Shown piece by piece: positions 33,407-41,318 of a stretch of 64,000 nucleotides of DNA. Each line of letters begins with the position of its first letter. Position 1 is the first letter of the stretch. The stretch lies in assembly GCA_964465155.1 (NCBI GenBank), contig CAYXIH010000002.1, positions 76,982-140,981 on the forward strand. The letters are read 5' to 3'. A model generated the notes under the pieces. That model worked only from the letters and a program-made list of their open reading frames with translations. It did not search any database and had not been told where the DNA came from. Both the position numbers and the translations under genes were made by a program. This DNA is from Spiro-02 sp964465155 (GTDB lineage Bacteria; Spirochaetota; Spirochaetia; Sphaerochaetales; Sphaerochaetaceae).

Positions 33407-33694
33407 ATGGATTCCTATCGAGTAAGAATCACGGAGCAGGCCCAGAATCAAATGGCAAACATCGTCAGCTATATCTCCAAGAATCTCAATTCTCCTGTCT
33501 CTGCAAATGCCCTGATTGATTCTTTGGAACGGAGTGTGGAAGCACTGTCCACATCTGCGCAAATCAACCAGTTGGTAATTGAAGAACCTTGGCATTCAAA
33601 AGGAATACGTAGAATCATTGTAAAGAACTTTCTTATATACTACACCACAAATTCCGCGAAGATGACGGTGGATGTAATTGCAGTGGTATATTGA
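33407..33694 (+). CDS. RelE/ParE-family toxin
   Basis: A 95-residue toxin with the RelE/ParE fold: N-terminal Ile-Thr-Glu-Gln-Ala-Gln-Asn-Gln helix pair, Ile-Ser-Lys-Asn-Leu segment, then the strands Gly-Ile-Arg-Arg-Ile-Ile-Val and Phe-Leu-Ile-Tyr-Tyr. The basic and aromatic residues in the last strands are those used by RelE-type mRNA interferases or ParE-type gyrase poisons; the sequence does not decide between them. It starts directly after the antitoxin stop. Confidence 0.85.
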   Translation: MDSYRVRITEQAQNQMANIVSYISKNLNSPVSANALIDSLERSVEALSTSAQINQLVIEEPWHSKGIRRIIVKNFLIYYTTNSAKMTVDVIAVVY

Positions 33695-33813
33695 CTCCCG
33701 TATTGAAGGATTGTTTGGTTGGATGCTGAAGAGAAAATGACCGATCTGTGGTTCACCAACAGTGGCTGCTGATGTAAGATAGAGACATTACTGCCTGTGA
33801 GTGAGGAAGAAAT

Positions 33814-35751
33814 ATGAACTATGGGTTTGTTCGCACCGCGACCGTGACACCATCTCTTCGGGTAGCCGATTGTCCCTACAATGGCAAGCAGATCATGCAG
33901 GCCATGGACGAGGCTTGTTCCCAGCACGTTGACCTATTGGTGTTCCCCGAGCTGTCGGTCACCGGCTATACCTGCGCAGATTTGTTCCTACAGCAGGAAC
34001 TCATTGAGTCTGCCTCCCATACCCTCATGCAGATAGTCCGCCATAGCAACGGCATGCAGATGGTCAGCCTGGTCGGACTTCCCGTGGCATACCAAGGCAA
34101 GCTGTTCAACTGCGCCGCCGCAATCTTTGACGGACGGTTGCTTGGCTTGGTACCCAAGACCCATCTTCCCAATTACCAGGAGTTCTACGAGCGGCGCTGG
34201 TTTACCCCCGGTGACTCCAATATCCAGGAAGTCCAGGTAGCGGGTCAGCTGACGGTGATGAGCACCTCGCTGCTCTTTTCGTGTGCAACGATGCCCGAGT
34301 TCTGCATCGGGGTGGAGATCTGCGAGGACCTGTGGGTTCCCGCACCACCATCGGTACAGCTGGCAAGCCGGGGTGCGACCATCATCGCCAACCTCAGCGC
34401 CAGCGACGAAACGGTGGGCAAGGAGCAGTACCGCAGGGACCTGGTGGTGGGACAGAGCGGACGCCTAGTCTGCGCCTACATCTACTGCGATGCCGGGGAG
34501 GGAGAGTCTACCACCGACATGGTCTTCACCGGCAATGACCTGATCTGCGAGAACGGAACGTGCCTCGGATCACTTTCAATGCAGTCCGACACCCTGCTGG
34601 TCCGGGACGTTGACGTGCAGAGCATTGTCCTGGAACGGAGGAAGATGACCACGTTCGTCTCCGACCTGCGTGAAGAAGATGAGTATGTCCATATCCCCTT
34701 CGACATGGATATCTCCCACTCCACGTTGCGCCGGTTCGTCGACCCCCATCCGTTTGTGCCTGTGTCAGAAACGGATAGGGAAGAACGCTGCAAGTCGATC
34801 CTGACACTCCAGGCCCTGGGCCTGAAGACCCGCTTGGCCCATGCACATGCACAAGGGTGCGTGGTCGGGTTGTCCGGTGGCTTGGACTCGACCCTTGCCC
34901 TGTTGGTGACCGTACAGGCTGCCGACATGCTGGGCTGGGAACGCTCAAGGATCGTTGCCGTGACGATGCCTGGGTTCGGCACCACAGTCAGGACCAAAGG
35001 GAACGCCGAGGTCCTTGCAGAGGCGTTGGGCGTCACATTGCGGACCGTGGATATCAGCAACGCGGTGCTCCAGCACTTTGCCGATATTGGCCACGACAAG
35101 CATGTGCAGGACGTGACCTATGAAAACAGCCAAGCAAGGGAACGTACCCAGATATTGATGGACATCGCAAACTCCACCGGTTCGCTGGTGATCGGGACGG
35201 GCGACCTTTCGGAACTTGCCTTGGGGTGGGCCACCTACAACGGTGACCACATGTCGATGTACGGAGTCAATGCCTCGATCCCCAAGACATTGGTGCGCTA
35301 TCTGGTACAGTATGTCGCCGATATGTCCGATGCAAAGCTGCAGCATGTGCTGCTCGACATTCTGGATACGCCAGTCAGCCCCGAGTTGCTCCCCGCCTCG
35401 GGAGACGGTACGATCAGCCAGGTGACGGAGAATATCGTCGGTCCCTACGTGTTGCATGACTTCTTCCTCTACCAGGTCGTCAGGCGTGGCTTTGCACCAG
35501 CCAAGGTGCTGTACCTTGCCCTTGCTGCCTTCAATGGCAAATATGAGCCGGCGGTGGTTCTGAAGTGGCTGCGCACATTCTACAGGAGGTTCTTCAGCCA
35601 GCAGTTCAAGCGCTCCTGCCTGCCAGATGGGCCCAAGGTAGGTACCGTCACCCTCTCCCCGCGTGGGGATTGGAGGATGCCCAGCGACGCAAGTTCGGTG
35701 GTCTGGACCAATGCACTGGAGGTTGCTGCCCGGGAATTTGGGATAGAATAG
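33814..35751 (+). CDS. nadE: Glutamine-dependent NAD+ synthetase
   Basis: A 645-residue two-domain enzyme converting deamido-NAD to NAD with ammonia from glutamine. ATG 33814 follows GAGGAAG. The N-terminal nitrilase-like glutaminase has the triad Glu46 (Phe-Pro-Glu-Leu), Lys115 (Pro-Lys-Thr-His-Leu-Pro) and Cys170 (Glu-Ile-Cys-Glu-Asp). The C-terminal synthetase has the ATP-pyrophosphatase loop Gly-Leu-Ser-Gly-Gly-Leu-Asp-Ser. The 640-residue, class B length fits the glutamine-dependent group such as the Mycobacterium enzyme. Confidence 0.95.
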   Translation: MNYGFVRTATVTPSLRVADCPYNGKQIMQAMDEACSQHVDLLVFPELSVTGYTCADLFLQQELIESASHTLMQIVRHSNGMQMVSLVGLPVAYQGKLFNCAAAIFDGRLLGLVPKTHLPNYQEFYERRWFTPGDSNIQEVQVAGQLTVMSTSLLFSCATMPEFCIGVEICEDLWVPAPPSVQLASRGATIIANLSASDETVGKEQYRRDLVVGQSGRLVCAYIYCDAGEGESTTDMVFTGNDLICENGTCLGSLSMQSDTLLVRDVDVQSIVLERRKMTTFVSDLREEDEYVHIPFDMDISHSTLRRFVDPHPFVPVSETDREERCKSILTLQALGLKTRLAHAHAQGCVVGLSGGLDSTLALLVTVQAADMLGWERSRIVAVTMPGFGTTVRTKGNAEVLAEALGVTLRTVDISNAVLQHFADIGHDKHVQDVTYENSQARERTQILMDIANSTGSLVIGTGDLSELALGWATYNGDHMSMYGVNASIPKTLVRYLVQYVADMSDAKLQHVLLDILDTPVSPELLPASGDGTISQVTENIVGPYVLHDFFLYQVVRRGFAPAKVLYLALAAFNGKYEPAVVLKWLRTFYRRFFSQQFKRSCLPDGPKVGTVTLSPRGDWRMPSDASSVVWTNALEVAAREFGIE

Positions 35752-35791
35752 GGGGATATTGCACAAGAAAACCTCTAAATGTTCAAAAAAT

Positions 35792-35863
35792 ATGCACTTA
35801 TAAGAAATTATTATGTGCATGCGAGATTCTTGTACCTTTTTTTATATTTCGGTGTTATATAAT
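35792..35863 (+). promoter_or_regulatory. Palindrome and promoter-like boxes before the barrel protein gene
   Basis: ATGCAC (35792-35797) and GTGCAT (35815-35820) bound an imperfect A+T-rich palindrome. TTGTAC (35830-35835) and TATAAT (35858-35863) follow, but their spacing of 22 is too long for a standard promoter. The region between nadE and 35974 is strongly A+T-rich with no gene. Confidence 0.35.
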
Positions 35864-35973
35864 TGTAATATCAAAAAACACGATGGAACTGATCATGCTC
35901 AAACGGAGGAGATGACCAGTGACCATTGGTGAAGTATTTGTTTTGGAAACTAGCGCACAAGGAGTAAGGACGT

Positions 35974-36576
35974 ATGAAAAAGAAAATTGGTATCGCAGTA
36001 CTCGTGGTGGCATTGCTTGTCCCCGCAATGGCTTTTGCTACCATGTTTGACATTAGCCTCGGTGCTACTGCCCAGTTCGGCAAGAACCCCGCAGATACAA
36101 ATTTCAACTGGGGTAGTCTCGGCAAGATCGAGAACTGGACCTTCGGCGGTGAAGCTCGCTTCAAGATCACCATCCTTGAGATCGATGCCGTGGGCCTGTA
36201 CAACAGGACCGGCAACGACGACATCATTTCCGGCATGGTGACCGCCGGCCTCGCATTCGATATCTTCGATGTCGTGCGCCTTGGTGTCGGCATGGGCCCG
36301 AACCTTGCTTGGAACATCACCCAGAAGTCAGTGTATACCGTTGATGCAAGTGGCAACAATGTGCTCTTGACCGGTGGCAACTTCGCCGATGCATTCATGG
36401 GTGCACCGATGAACTACCGCGCAACCGTGGACTTCCTCCTGGGAAAGAACTTCATGATTGGTGTCAACTATCAGGTTCCTTCCACCTTCACGTTCAAGAA
36501 TCTCATTGCCAAGGACCTGATGCCACAGTGGCAGAATGGTCGCTACGGCGTCTCGGTGCTGTTCTCCTTCTTCTAG
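35974..36576 (+). CDS. Small outer-membrane beta-barrel protein
   Basis: A 200-residue exported protein with a signal peptide cut after about residue 22 (Ala-Phe-Ala). The ATG follows AAGGAGTAAGGACGT. The mature part consists of about eight predicted amphipathic strands with Gly/aromatic content (such as Phe-Gly-Gly-Glu-Ala-Arg-Phe-Lys) and ends in Phe-Ser-Phe-Phe, a strong BAM-type terminal strand. It resembles small autotransporter-like or OmpW-like barrels in size but no specific family was recognised. It is followed by a textbook terminator. Confidence 0.7.
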   Translation: MKKKIGIAVLVVALLVPAMAFATMFDISLGATAQFGKNPADTNFNWGSLGKIENWTFGGEARFKITILEIDAVGLYNRTGNDDIISGMVTAGLAFDIFDVVRLGVGMGPNLAWNITQKSVYTVDASGNNVLLTGGNFADAFMGAPMNYRATVDFLLGKNFMIGVNYQVPSTFTFKNLIAKDLMPQWQNGRYGVSVLFSFF

Positions 36577-36595
36577 AGCCATCGGTTCCTCTATC

Positions 36596-36634
36596 AAAAG
36601 CCGCCGGGACGGAAAATCCCTGGCGGCTTTTTTC
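36596..36634 (+). terminator. Rho-independent terminator
   Basis: AAAAGCCGCC followed by GGGA, a loop, TCCC and GGCGGC with a run of six T. It closes the barrel protein gene. Confidence 0.93.
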
Positions 36635-36697
36635 GTCTGGTAGTCCCCATGGACGAATTGTGGTAGAATTGGGCTATATTGAATCAGGAGTATATCC

Positions 36698-37036
36698 ATG
36701 GCACATCGCGGAATCATCAGTTCCCTGCTCATAGCCATCTTGGTGGCGGTGATCGTTTTCTTCTGCATCTATTTCTTTGCGCCTGCGTTCAGCGAGCGCT
36801 TCCTCGGTGGCCTCAGTTGGAACCGCCAGCAGACTGGGCTGCCGTTTGTCCAGTACTCCGAGCTCAAGCGTGTCTCAAATGGCATCAAGGACCTGCTGGA
36901 TGCCAGCGGCATATCGTTCAAGGACAGCAAGGCGCTGCAGGAAAAGCTCAAGGACCCCCAAGTCCTGAACAAGGCCACTGATGCCCTGACCGCAGGCAAG
37001 GACCAGGTCATTGCCTTTGTCGGAGCCTATCTATGA
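36698..37036 (+). CDS. Small membrane-anchored protein of unknown function
   Basis: A 112-residue protein with AGGAG before ATG 36698. One N-terminal membrane helix (about residues 7-28) is followed by a polar helical domain with Leu-Leu-Asp-Ala-Ser-Gly and Gln-Glu-Lys-Leu-Lys-Asp-Pro. I do not recognise a family. Its stop overlaps the MBL hydrolase start as ATGA, so it is the first gene of the chain that runs through polA and coaE to the repeat protein. Confidence 0.65.
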   Translation: MAHRGIISSLLIAILVAVIVFFCIYFFAPAFSERFLGGLSWNRQQTGLPFVQYSELKRVSNGIKDLLDASGISFKDSKALQEKLKDPQVLNKATDALTAGKDQVIAFVGAYL

Positions 37037-37824
37037 CGGTGACATTCCTTGGCTCCGGTACGAGCCATGGCGTACCCGTCATCGGGTGCAACTGCCGTAC
37101 CTGCACCAGTACCGACAGCCATGATGCTCGGTACCGCTCATCCATTGTCATCCGTATCAACCAGAAGGTGCTGTTGGTCGATACCGGACCCGAGTTCAGG
37201 CTCCAGGCAATACGTGACCATATCACCCACATAGATGCGGTGCTCTATACCCATGACCATGCCGACCACCTCAATGGGATCGATGACCTGCGGGTGTTCA
37301 CCCACGGCACCAGCTTGGACATCTATGGCAACAAGCGCCTGATCGACACCATCACAAACCGCTTTGCCTATGTCCTGGGACACTGTGAGTTCGCAGGTGG
37401 CTTGCCCCATCTCATAGCCCATGAGGAAGCAGGGGGAGTTCCTTTCGATGCCGCAGGCATCGAGGTCCTCCCAGTGCCCATCCACCATGGTGACCGCATG
37501 ATCTTTGGCTATCGCATTGGGTCGTTTGCCTACCTGACCGACTGCAGTGGCATCGATGAGTCCAGCTACGAGATGCTGCATGGCCTGGATACACTGGTCA
37601 TCGGGGCCCTGCGGCGCAATGTCCATCCTACCCATTTCTCCATTGGACAAGCGTTGGATGCGGCACAGAGGATTGGTGCACGCACCACCTACCTGACCCA
37701 CCTCAGCCATGAGAACCTGCACCAGGAACTGGAGGAGAGCCTCCCCCCGAGCGTGCATGTGGCCTACGACACGCTGTGCCTGGAGATCCCAGGGCCACAG
37801 GAAGGAGCGACAGATGTACGATGA
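37033..37824 (+). CDS. MBL-fold metal-dependent hydrolase (PhnP/YycJ-like)
   Basis: A 263-residue metallo-beta-lactamase-fold protein. The metal motif Thr-His-Asp-His-Ala-Asp-His is near residues 74-80; Leu-Thr-His-Leu-Ser-His near the C-terminus and Asp in Leu-Thr-Asp-Cys supply other ligands. The start Phe-Leu-Gly-Ser-Gly-Thr-Ser-His-Gly-Val-Pro and Gly-Cys-Asn-Cys-x-x-Cys, a structural zinc motif, match PhnP-like phosphodiesterases. The likely activity is on cyclic phosphate or nucleic acid ends. It overlaps polA by 11 bp. Confidence 0.85.
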   Translation: MTVTFLGSGTSHGVPVIGCNCRTCTSTDSHDARYRSSIVIRINQKVLLVDTGPEFRLQAIRDHITHIDAVLYTHDHADHLNGIDDLRVFTHGTSLDIYGNKRLIDTITNRFAYVLGHCEFAGGLPHLIAHEEAGGVPFDAAGIEVLPVPIHHGDRMIFGYRIGSFAYLTDCSGIDESSYEMLHGLDTLVIGALRRNVHPTHFSIGQALDAAQRIGARTTYLTHLSHENLHQELEESLPPSVHVAYDTLCLEIPGPQEGATDVR

Positions 37825-40687
37825 CGGGAACCTTGACCTCTTCGCAGAGGAGAACCTCCAGCCAGAGCCAATCGCTGACCCAGTGGTGGAAGAAGCAATT
37901 GTAGAACCCACTCCCAAAGCTGTGGAGGATACGTCCAAGAAGCTGTATATCATTGACGGCTATGGCTTGATCTACCGCTCCTATTTTGCATTCATCACCC
38001 GTCCGCTGCGCGACAACGAGGGAAAGAACGTGTCGGCCCTCTTTGGCTTCTTCAATACCTTGCTGATGATCTTGCGTGAATACAGGCCCGACTACCTGGT
38101 CGTGGCCATGGACTCCCGCGGCCCGACGTTCCGCCACGAGTTGTATGAACAATACAAGGCCAACCGTGAGGAAGCCCCACCCGAGCTGCACGAGCAGATT
38201 CCCAGGATCATCCAGGTCCTGGAGGCTATGAATATCCCCCAGATCGCCCGTGTCGGCCTGGAGGCTGACGATATCATCGCGACCCTCACAGACAATGCTA
38301 CGCGCCTGGGTGTCCAGACGATCATGGTCACGGGAGACAAGGACCTGCTGCAGCTGGTCGATTCCGATACCTTTGCACTGCGTCCTCCCCGCAAGGGCGA
38401 GTCCGCCTACCGCCTCTTTGGGGAAGCCCAGGTAGAGGAGGAGTTTGGGATCATGGCCAGCCAGATCGTCGACTACCTCTCGCTGTTGGGCGACAGCTCG
38501 GACAACGTTCCTGGTGTCACTGGCATTGGGGACAAGAGGGCCGTGAAGCTCCTGCGTGAATTCAGGGACCTCCAGGGCATCTACGACCACTTGGACGAAT
38601 GTCCCAAGGGGGTGAGAGCCAAGCTGGAGGCAGGCAGGGAGATGGCCATGCTCAGCAAGACGTTGGTCCAGCTCAAGCATGACCTCTTCACCGTGGATTC
38701 GTTCGATACCCCAGAATACCAAGTCACCGACGTCAATCTTTCCCAGGCGATCCCACTGCTGGAGGCAGCCAACGCAAAGAGCCTGGTCGCCTCGATCCGC
38801 AAGTTGGAATCGGCACCCGCCGCCGCTCCCAAGCAACCCACTGTTGCTGAAGAGCCGCAGGTGGAGGAGCACGGGCCACTGGCCACCTGCAAGAGCCTGG
38901 GATGCACCTATGAGACGGTGACTGACATCCAGCGGCTGAAGGAGCTGCTTGCCCATATTGCAGCTACCAGTCCTGTAATGGCATTCGACATGGAGACCAC
39001 CTCGGTGGAGGCCATGGAGGCAACACCCGTGGGAATTTCCTTCTGCAACCAGCCCCATGTGGCCTACTATGTGCCCATGGTTGCCGATGGGAAGCCAGTT
39101 GTGGATTCCCATGCCGTACGGGAGGTATTGGTTGAGTACCTGCAGGGTGGGAAGATTGCCATTGTCGGGCAGAACATCAAGTATGACTACAAAGTGCTGC
39201 TGCGCTGGGGTGTACGCCCCTCCAAGGTCATCTTCGACACCATGGTCGGAGCATGGCTGGCCGACAGCTCTCGGCTGACCTACAACATGGACATCCTTGC
39301 CGAGCTGTACCTGCACTACCAGACGATACGGTACGAGGAGGTCGTTCCCAAGGGGAAACTCTTCTCCGACATTTCCATTGAAACAGCTGCCCCCTATGCC
39401 GCGGAGGATGCCGATGTTACCTGGCGCTTGTACCTGGTGGTCAAGGACATCCTCTCCAAGCGGGGCATGATGCACCTGATGGACGACCTGGAGATGCCGC
39501 TGCTGGTGATATTGGCGGACATGGAGATTGCAGGGGTGCGCCTGAACATCTCCAAGCTGCAGGCGTTCGGTGCCGATGTAGATGCACAGCTTGCGGAGAT
39601 CGAGCATGAGATTTTCACAGCCGTTGGGCATGAATTCAAGCTCAATTCACCGATGCAGCTGCAGCAGGTGTTGTTCGTGGAGAGGAATCTCCCAGCTGGC
39701 AAGAAGACACGCACGGGATTCTCCACCGCCTCCGATACGCTGGAGACCTTGGAACCGTTGGATCCTGTGGTGGGATTGATCTTGCGCCACCGGACCCTTG
39801 CCAAGCTGAAGAATACCTATATCGAGACACTCCCTCAGTTGGTCGACCCCACCTCGGGACGCATCCATCCCACGTTCATCCAAACGGGGACTGCCACCGG
39901 CCGTCTCTCCTGCCGCAATCCCAACCTGCAGAACATTCCGATCCGCAGTGACGACGGACGCAAGATCCGCGATGCCTTCATCCCTGCCCAAGGGTGCGTG
40001 TTCCTCTCGGCCGACTATGCCCAGATAGAACTGGTGGTCCTTGCCGACGTAGCGAATGACCCGGGGCTGCGGGAGGCATTCCTATCTGGGGTGGACGTCC
40101 ACCGCCATACCGCCTCCCTGATCTTCTCCGTCCCACAGGAAGAGGTGACCGCCGACCAACGGCGGATTGCCAAGACGATCAACTTTGGCGTGATGTATGG
40201 CATGTCCTCCTTCCGCCTTGCCAATGAGCTGAAGATCAAGAGAGGGGAAGCCCAATCCTTCATCGACGCCTACTTCGAGCGGTACAGCGGTGTGCGCAAG
40301 TTCGTGCAGCGTACCATCGAGGAGGCGGCCCACAACGGGTATGTGAAGACACTGCTGGGGCATGTACGCCTGGTTCCCGAGATCCGCAGCGCCAACAAGA
40401 TGGAGAAGGCAGCGGCAGACCGCGTCGCGGTGAACACCGTGATCCAGGGCACTGCTGCGGACATCATGAAGCTGGCGATGATCAACATCCAGCGCAAGAT
40501 GGATGGCCTGGGCCTTGCTTCACGGCTGTTGCTGCAGGTCCATGACGAACTGATCTTCGAAGTGCCCGAGGCTGAGGTTGCCCAGATGCAGGCGCTGGTC
40601 AAGGATGAGATGGAACATGCAGTGAAGCTGTCCGTCCCCCTCAAGGCAAGCTTGGAGACGGGCAGGAGCTGGGGAGAGATGCACTGA
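37814..40687 (+). CDS. polA: DNA polymerase I with N-terminal extension
   Basis: A 957-residue Pol I for primer removal and gap repair. The ATG at 37814 has AAGGAG 7 nt upstream and lies inside the preceding gene. Residues 1 to about 43 are an acidic extension absent from E. coli Pol I; it begins with Asn6-Leu-Asp-Leu-Phe10, close to the beta-clamp-binding consensus Gln-Leu-(Ser/Asp)-Leu-Phe. The 5'-3' exonuclease starts at Leu-Tyr-Ile-Ile-Asp-Gly. The 3'-5' exonuclease keeps Phe-Asp-Met-Glu-Thr and later Asp residues, so proofreading looks intact. The polymerase has Ser-Ala-Asp-Tyr-Ala-Gln-Ile-Glu and Val-His-Asp-Glu. coaE follows with a 1-bp overlap. Confidence 0.95.
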   Translation: MYDDGNLDLFAEENLQPEPIADPVVEEAIVEPTPKAVEDTSKKLYIIDGYGLIYRSYFAFITRPLRDNEGKNVSALFGFFNTLLMILREYRPDYLVVAMDSRGPTFRHELYEQYKANREEAPPELHEQIPRIIQVLEAMNIPQIARVGLEADDIIATLTDNATRLGVQTIMVTGDKDLLQLVDSDTFALRPPRKGESAYRLFGEAQVEEEFGIMASQIVDYLSLLGDSSDNVPGVTGIGDKRAVKLLREFRDLQGIYDHLDECPKGVRAKLEAGREMAMLSKTLVQLKHDLFTVDSFDTPEYQVTDVNLSQAIPLLEAANAKSLVASIRKLESAPAAAPKQPTVAEEPQVEEHGPLATCKSLGCTYETVTDIQRLKELLAHIAATSPVMAFDMETTSVEAMEATPVGISFCNQPHVAYYVPMVADGKPVVDSHAVREVLVEYLQGGKIAIVGQNIKYDYKVLLRWGVRPSKVIFDTMVGAWLADSSRLTYNMDILAELYLHYQTIRYEEVVPKGKLFSDISIETAAPYAAEDADVTWRLYLVVKDILSKRGMMHLMDDLEMPLLVILADMEIAGVRLNISKLQAFGADVDAQLAEIEHEIFTAVGHEFKLNSPMQLQQVLFVERNLPAGKKTRTGFSTASDTLETLEPLDPVVGLILRHRTLAKLKNTYIETLPQLVDPTSGRIHPTFIQTGTATGRLSCRNPNLQNIPIRSDDGRKIRDAFIPAQGCVFLSADYAQIELVVLADVANDPGLREAFLSGVDVHRHTASLIFSVPQEEVTADQRRIAKTINFGVMYGMSSFRLANELKIKRGEAQSFIDAYFERYSGVRKFVQRTIEEAAHNGYVKTLLGHVRLVPEIRSANKMEKAAADRVAVNTVIQGTAADIMKLAMINIQRKMDGLGLASRLLLQVHDELIFEVPEAEVAQMQALVKDEMEHAVKLSVPLKASLETGRSWGEMH

Positions 40688-41313
40688 TGGTAGTCATTGG
40701 ACTGACTGGCAGGTCATGCAGCGGGAAGAATGTCTACGCCCGGGAATTCGAACGGCATGGGTACCGTATTGTCGATGCCGATGCGATCGTCCACGAGGCG
40801 TATGCCTCCCATGCGCAGGACATTGCCCGGGAGTTCGGACAGGAAGTGCTGGACGAGCATGGGATGGTCCACCGAAAGAAACTGGGCCAGCTGGTGTTTG
40901 CCAATCCCACCCGGAGGACCAAGCTGGAGCAGATGACCCATCCTTGGGTCATCCAGCGGGCACAGCATGAGATAGAACAGGCCCGTGCAGCGGGAGAAAC
41001 GGGCATCGTGTTGAACGTGCCGTTGCTCTCCCGGGCAAAGATGGACAAGCTGTGCGACTTGATCGTGTTCGTGACAGCCCCGTTCGAGCAGCGGCTGCAA
41101 CGGGCCATGCAGCGCGATGGGGTAACCGAAGAGGGCTTCGCACAACGGGAAGCATCACAGGCAGATATTCATGAAGACGCCATTTGCAAGGGGATTCCTG
41201 TGTTTGTGATGCACAATGACGGTGAGCTAGGGGTGATTTGTCGACAAGTATCAGAACTATGTGATACGATTACACAAAGAATGTCCTTTACAGATGGACA
41301 ATTGCAGAGGTAG
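40687..41313 (+). CDS. coaE: Dephospho-CoA kinase
   Basis: A 208-residue enzyme for the last step of coenzyme A synthesis. The P-loop is Gly-Leu-Thr-Gly-Arg-Ser-Cys-Ser-Gly-Lys-Asn, where Asn replaces the usual Ser/Thr after Gly-Lys. Asp-Ala-Asp-x-Ile-Val-His-Glu (substrate site) and Asn-Val-Pro-Leu-Leu, in place of the common Asp-x-Pro-Leu-Leu, identify the family. The start codon overlaps the polA stop as TGATG. The Gly-Lys-Asn form is one I associate with spirochaetal CoaE proteins; that is from memory. Confidence 0.88.
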   Translation: MVVIGLTGRSCSGKNVYAREFERHGYRIVDADAIVHEAYASHAQDIAREFGQEVLDEHGMVHRKKLGQLVFANPTRRTKLEQMTHPWVIQRAQHEIEQARAAGETGIVLNVPLLSRAKMDKLCDLIVFVTAPFEQRLQRAMQRDGVTEEGFAQREASQADIHEDAICKGIPVFVMHNDGELGVICRQVSELCDTITQRMSFTDGQLQR

Positions 41314-41318
41314 AAGGT

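Larger units (their letters stand above)
32896..33741. repeat. Imperfect direct repeats flanking the toxin-antitoxin insert
   Basis: TGCTGAAGAGAAATTGAC at 32896-32913 (the 3' end and stop of the RNA methyltransferase gene) recurs as TGCTGAAGAGAAAATGAC at 33724-33741, 17 of 18 identical. The feature spans from the first copy to the second. The enclosed DNA is A+T-rich and carries only the toxin-antitoxin genes. The arrangement resembles attachment-site duplication, but no integrase is present. Confidence 0.5.

Noticed and set aside
37703..39631. 642-codon open frame on the minus strand opposite polA
   Set aside because: Shadow of polA; no start signal and low-complexity composition.
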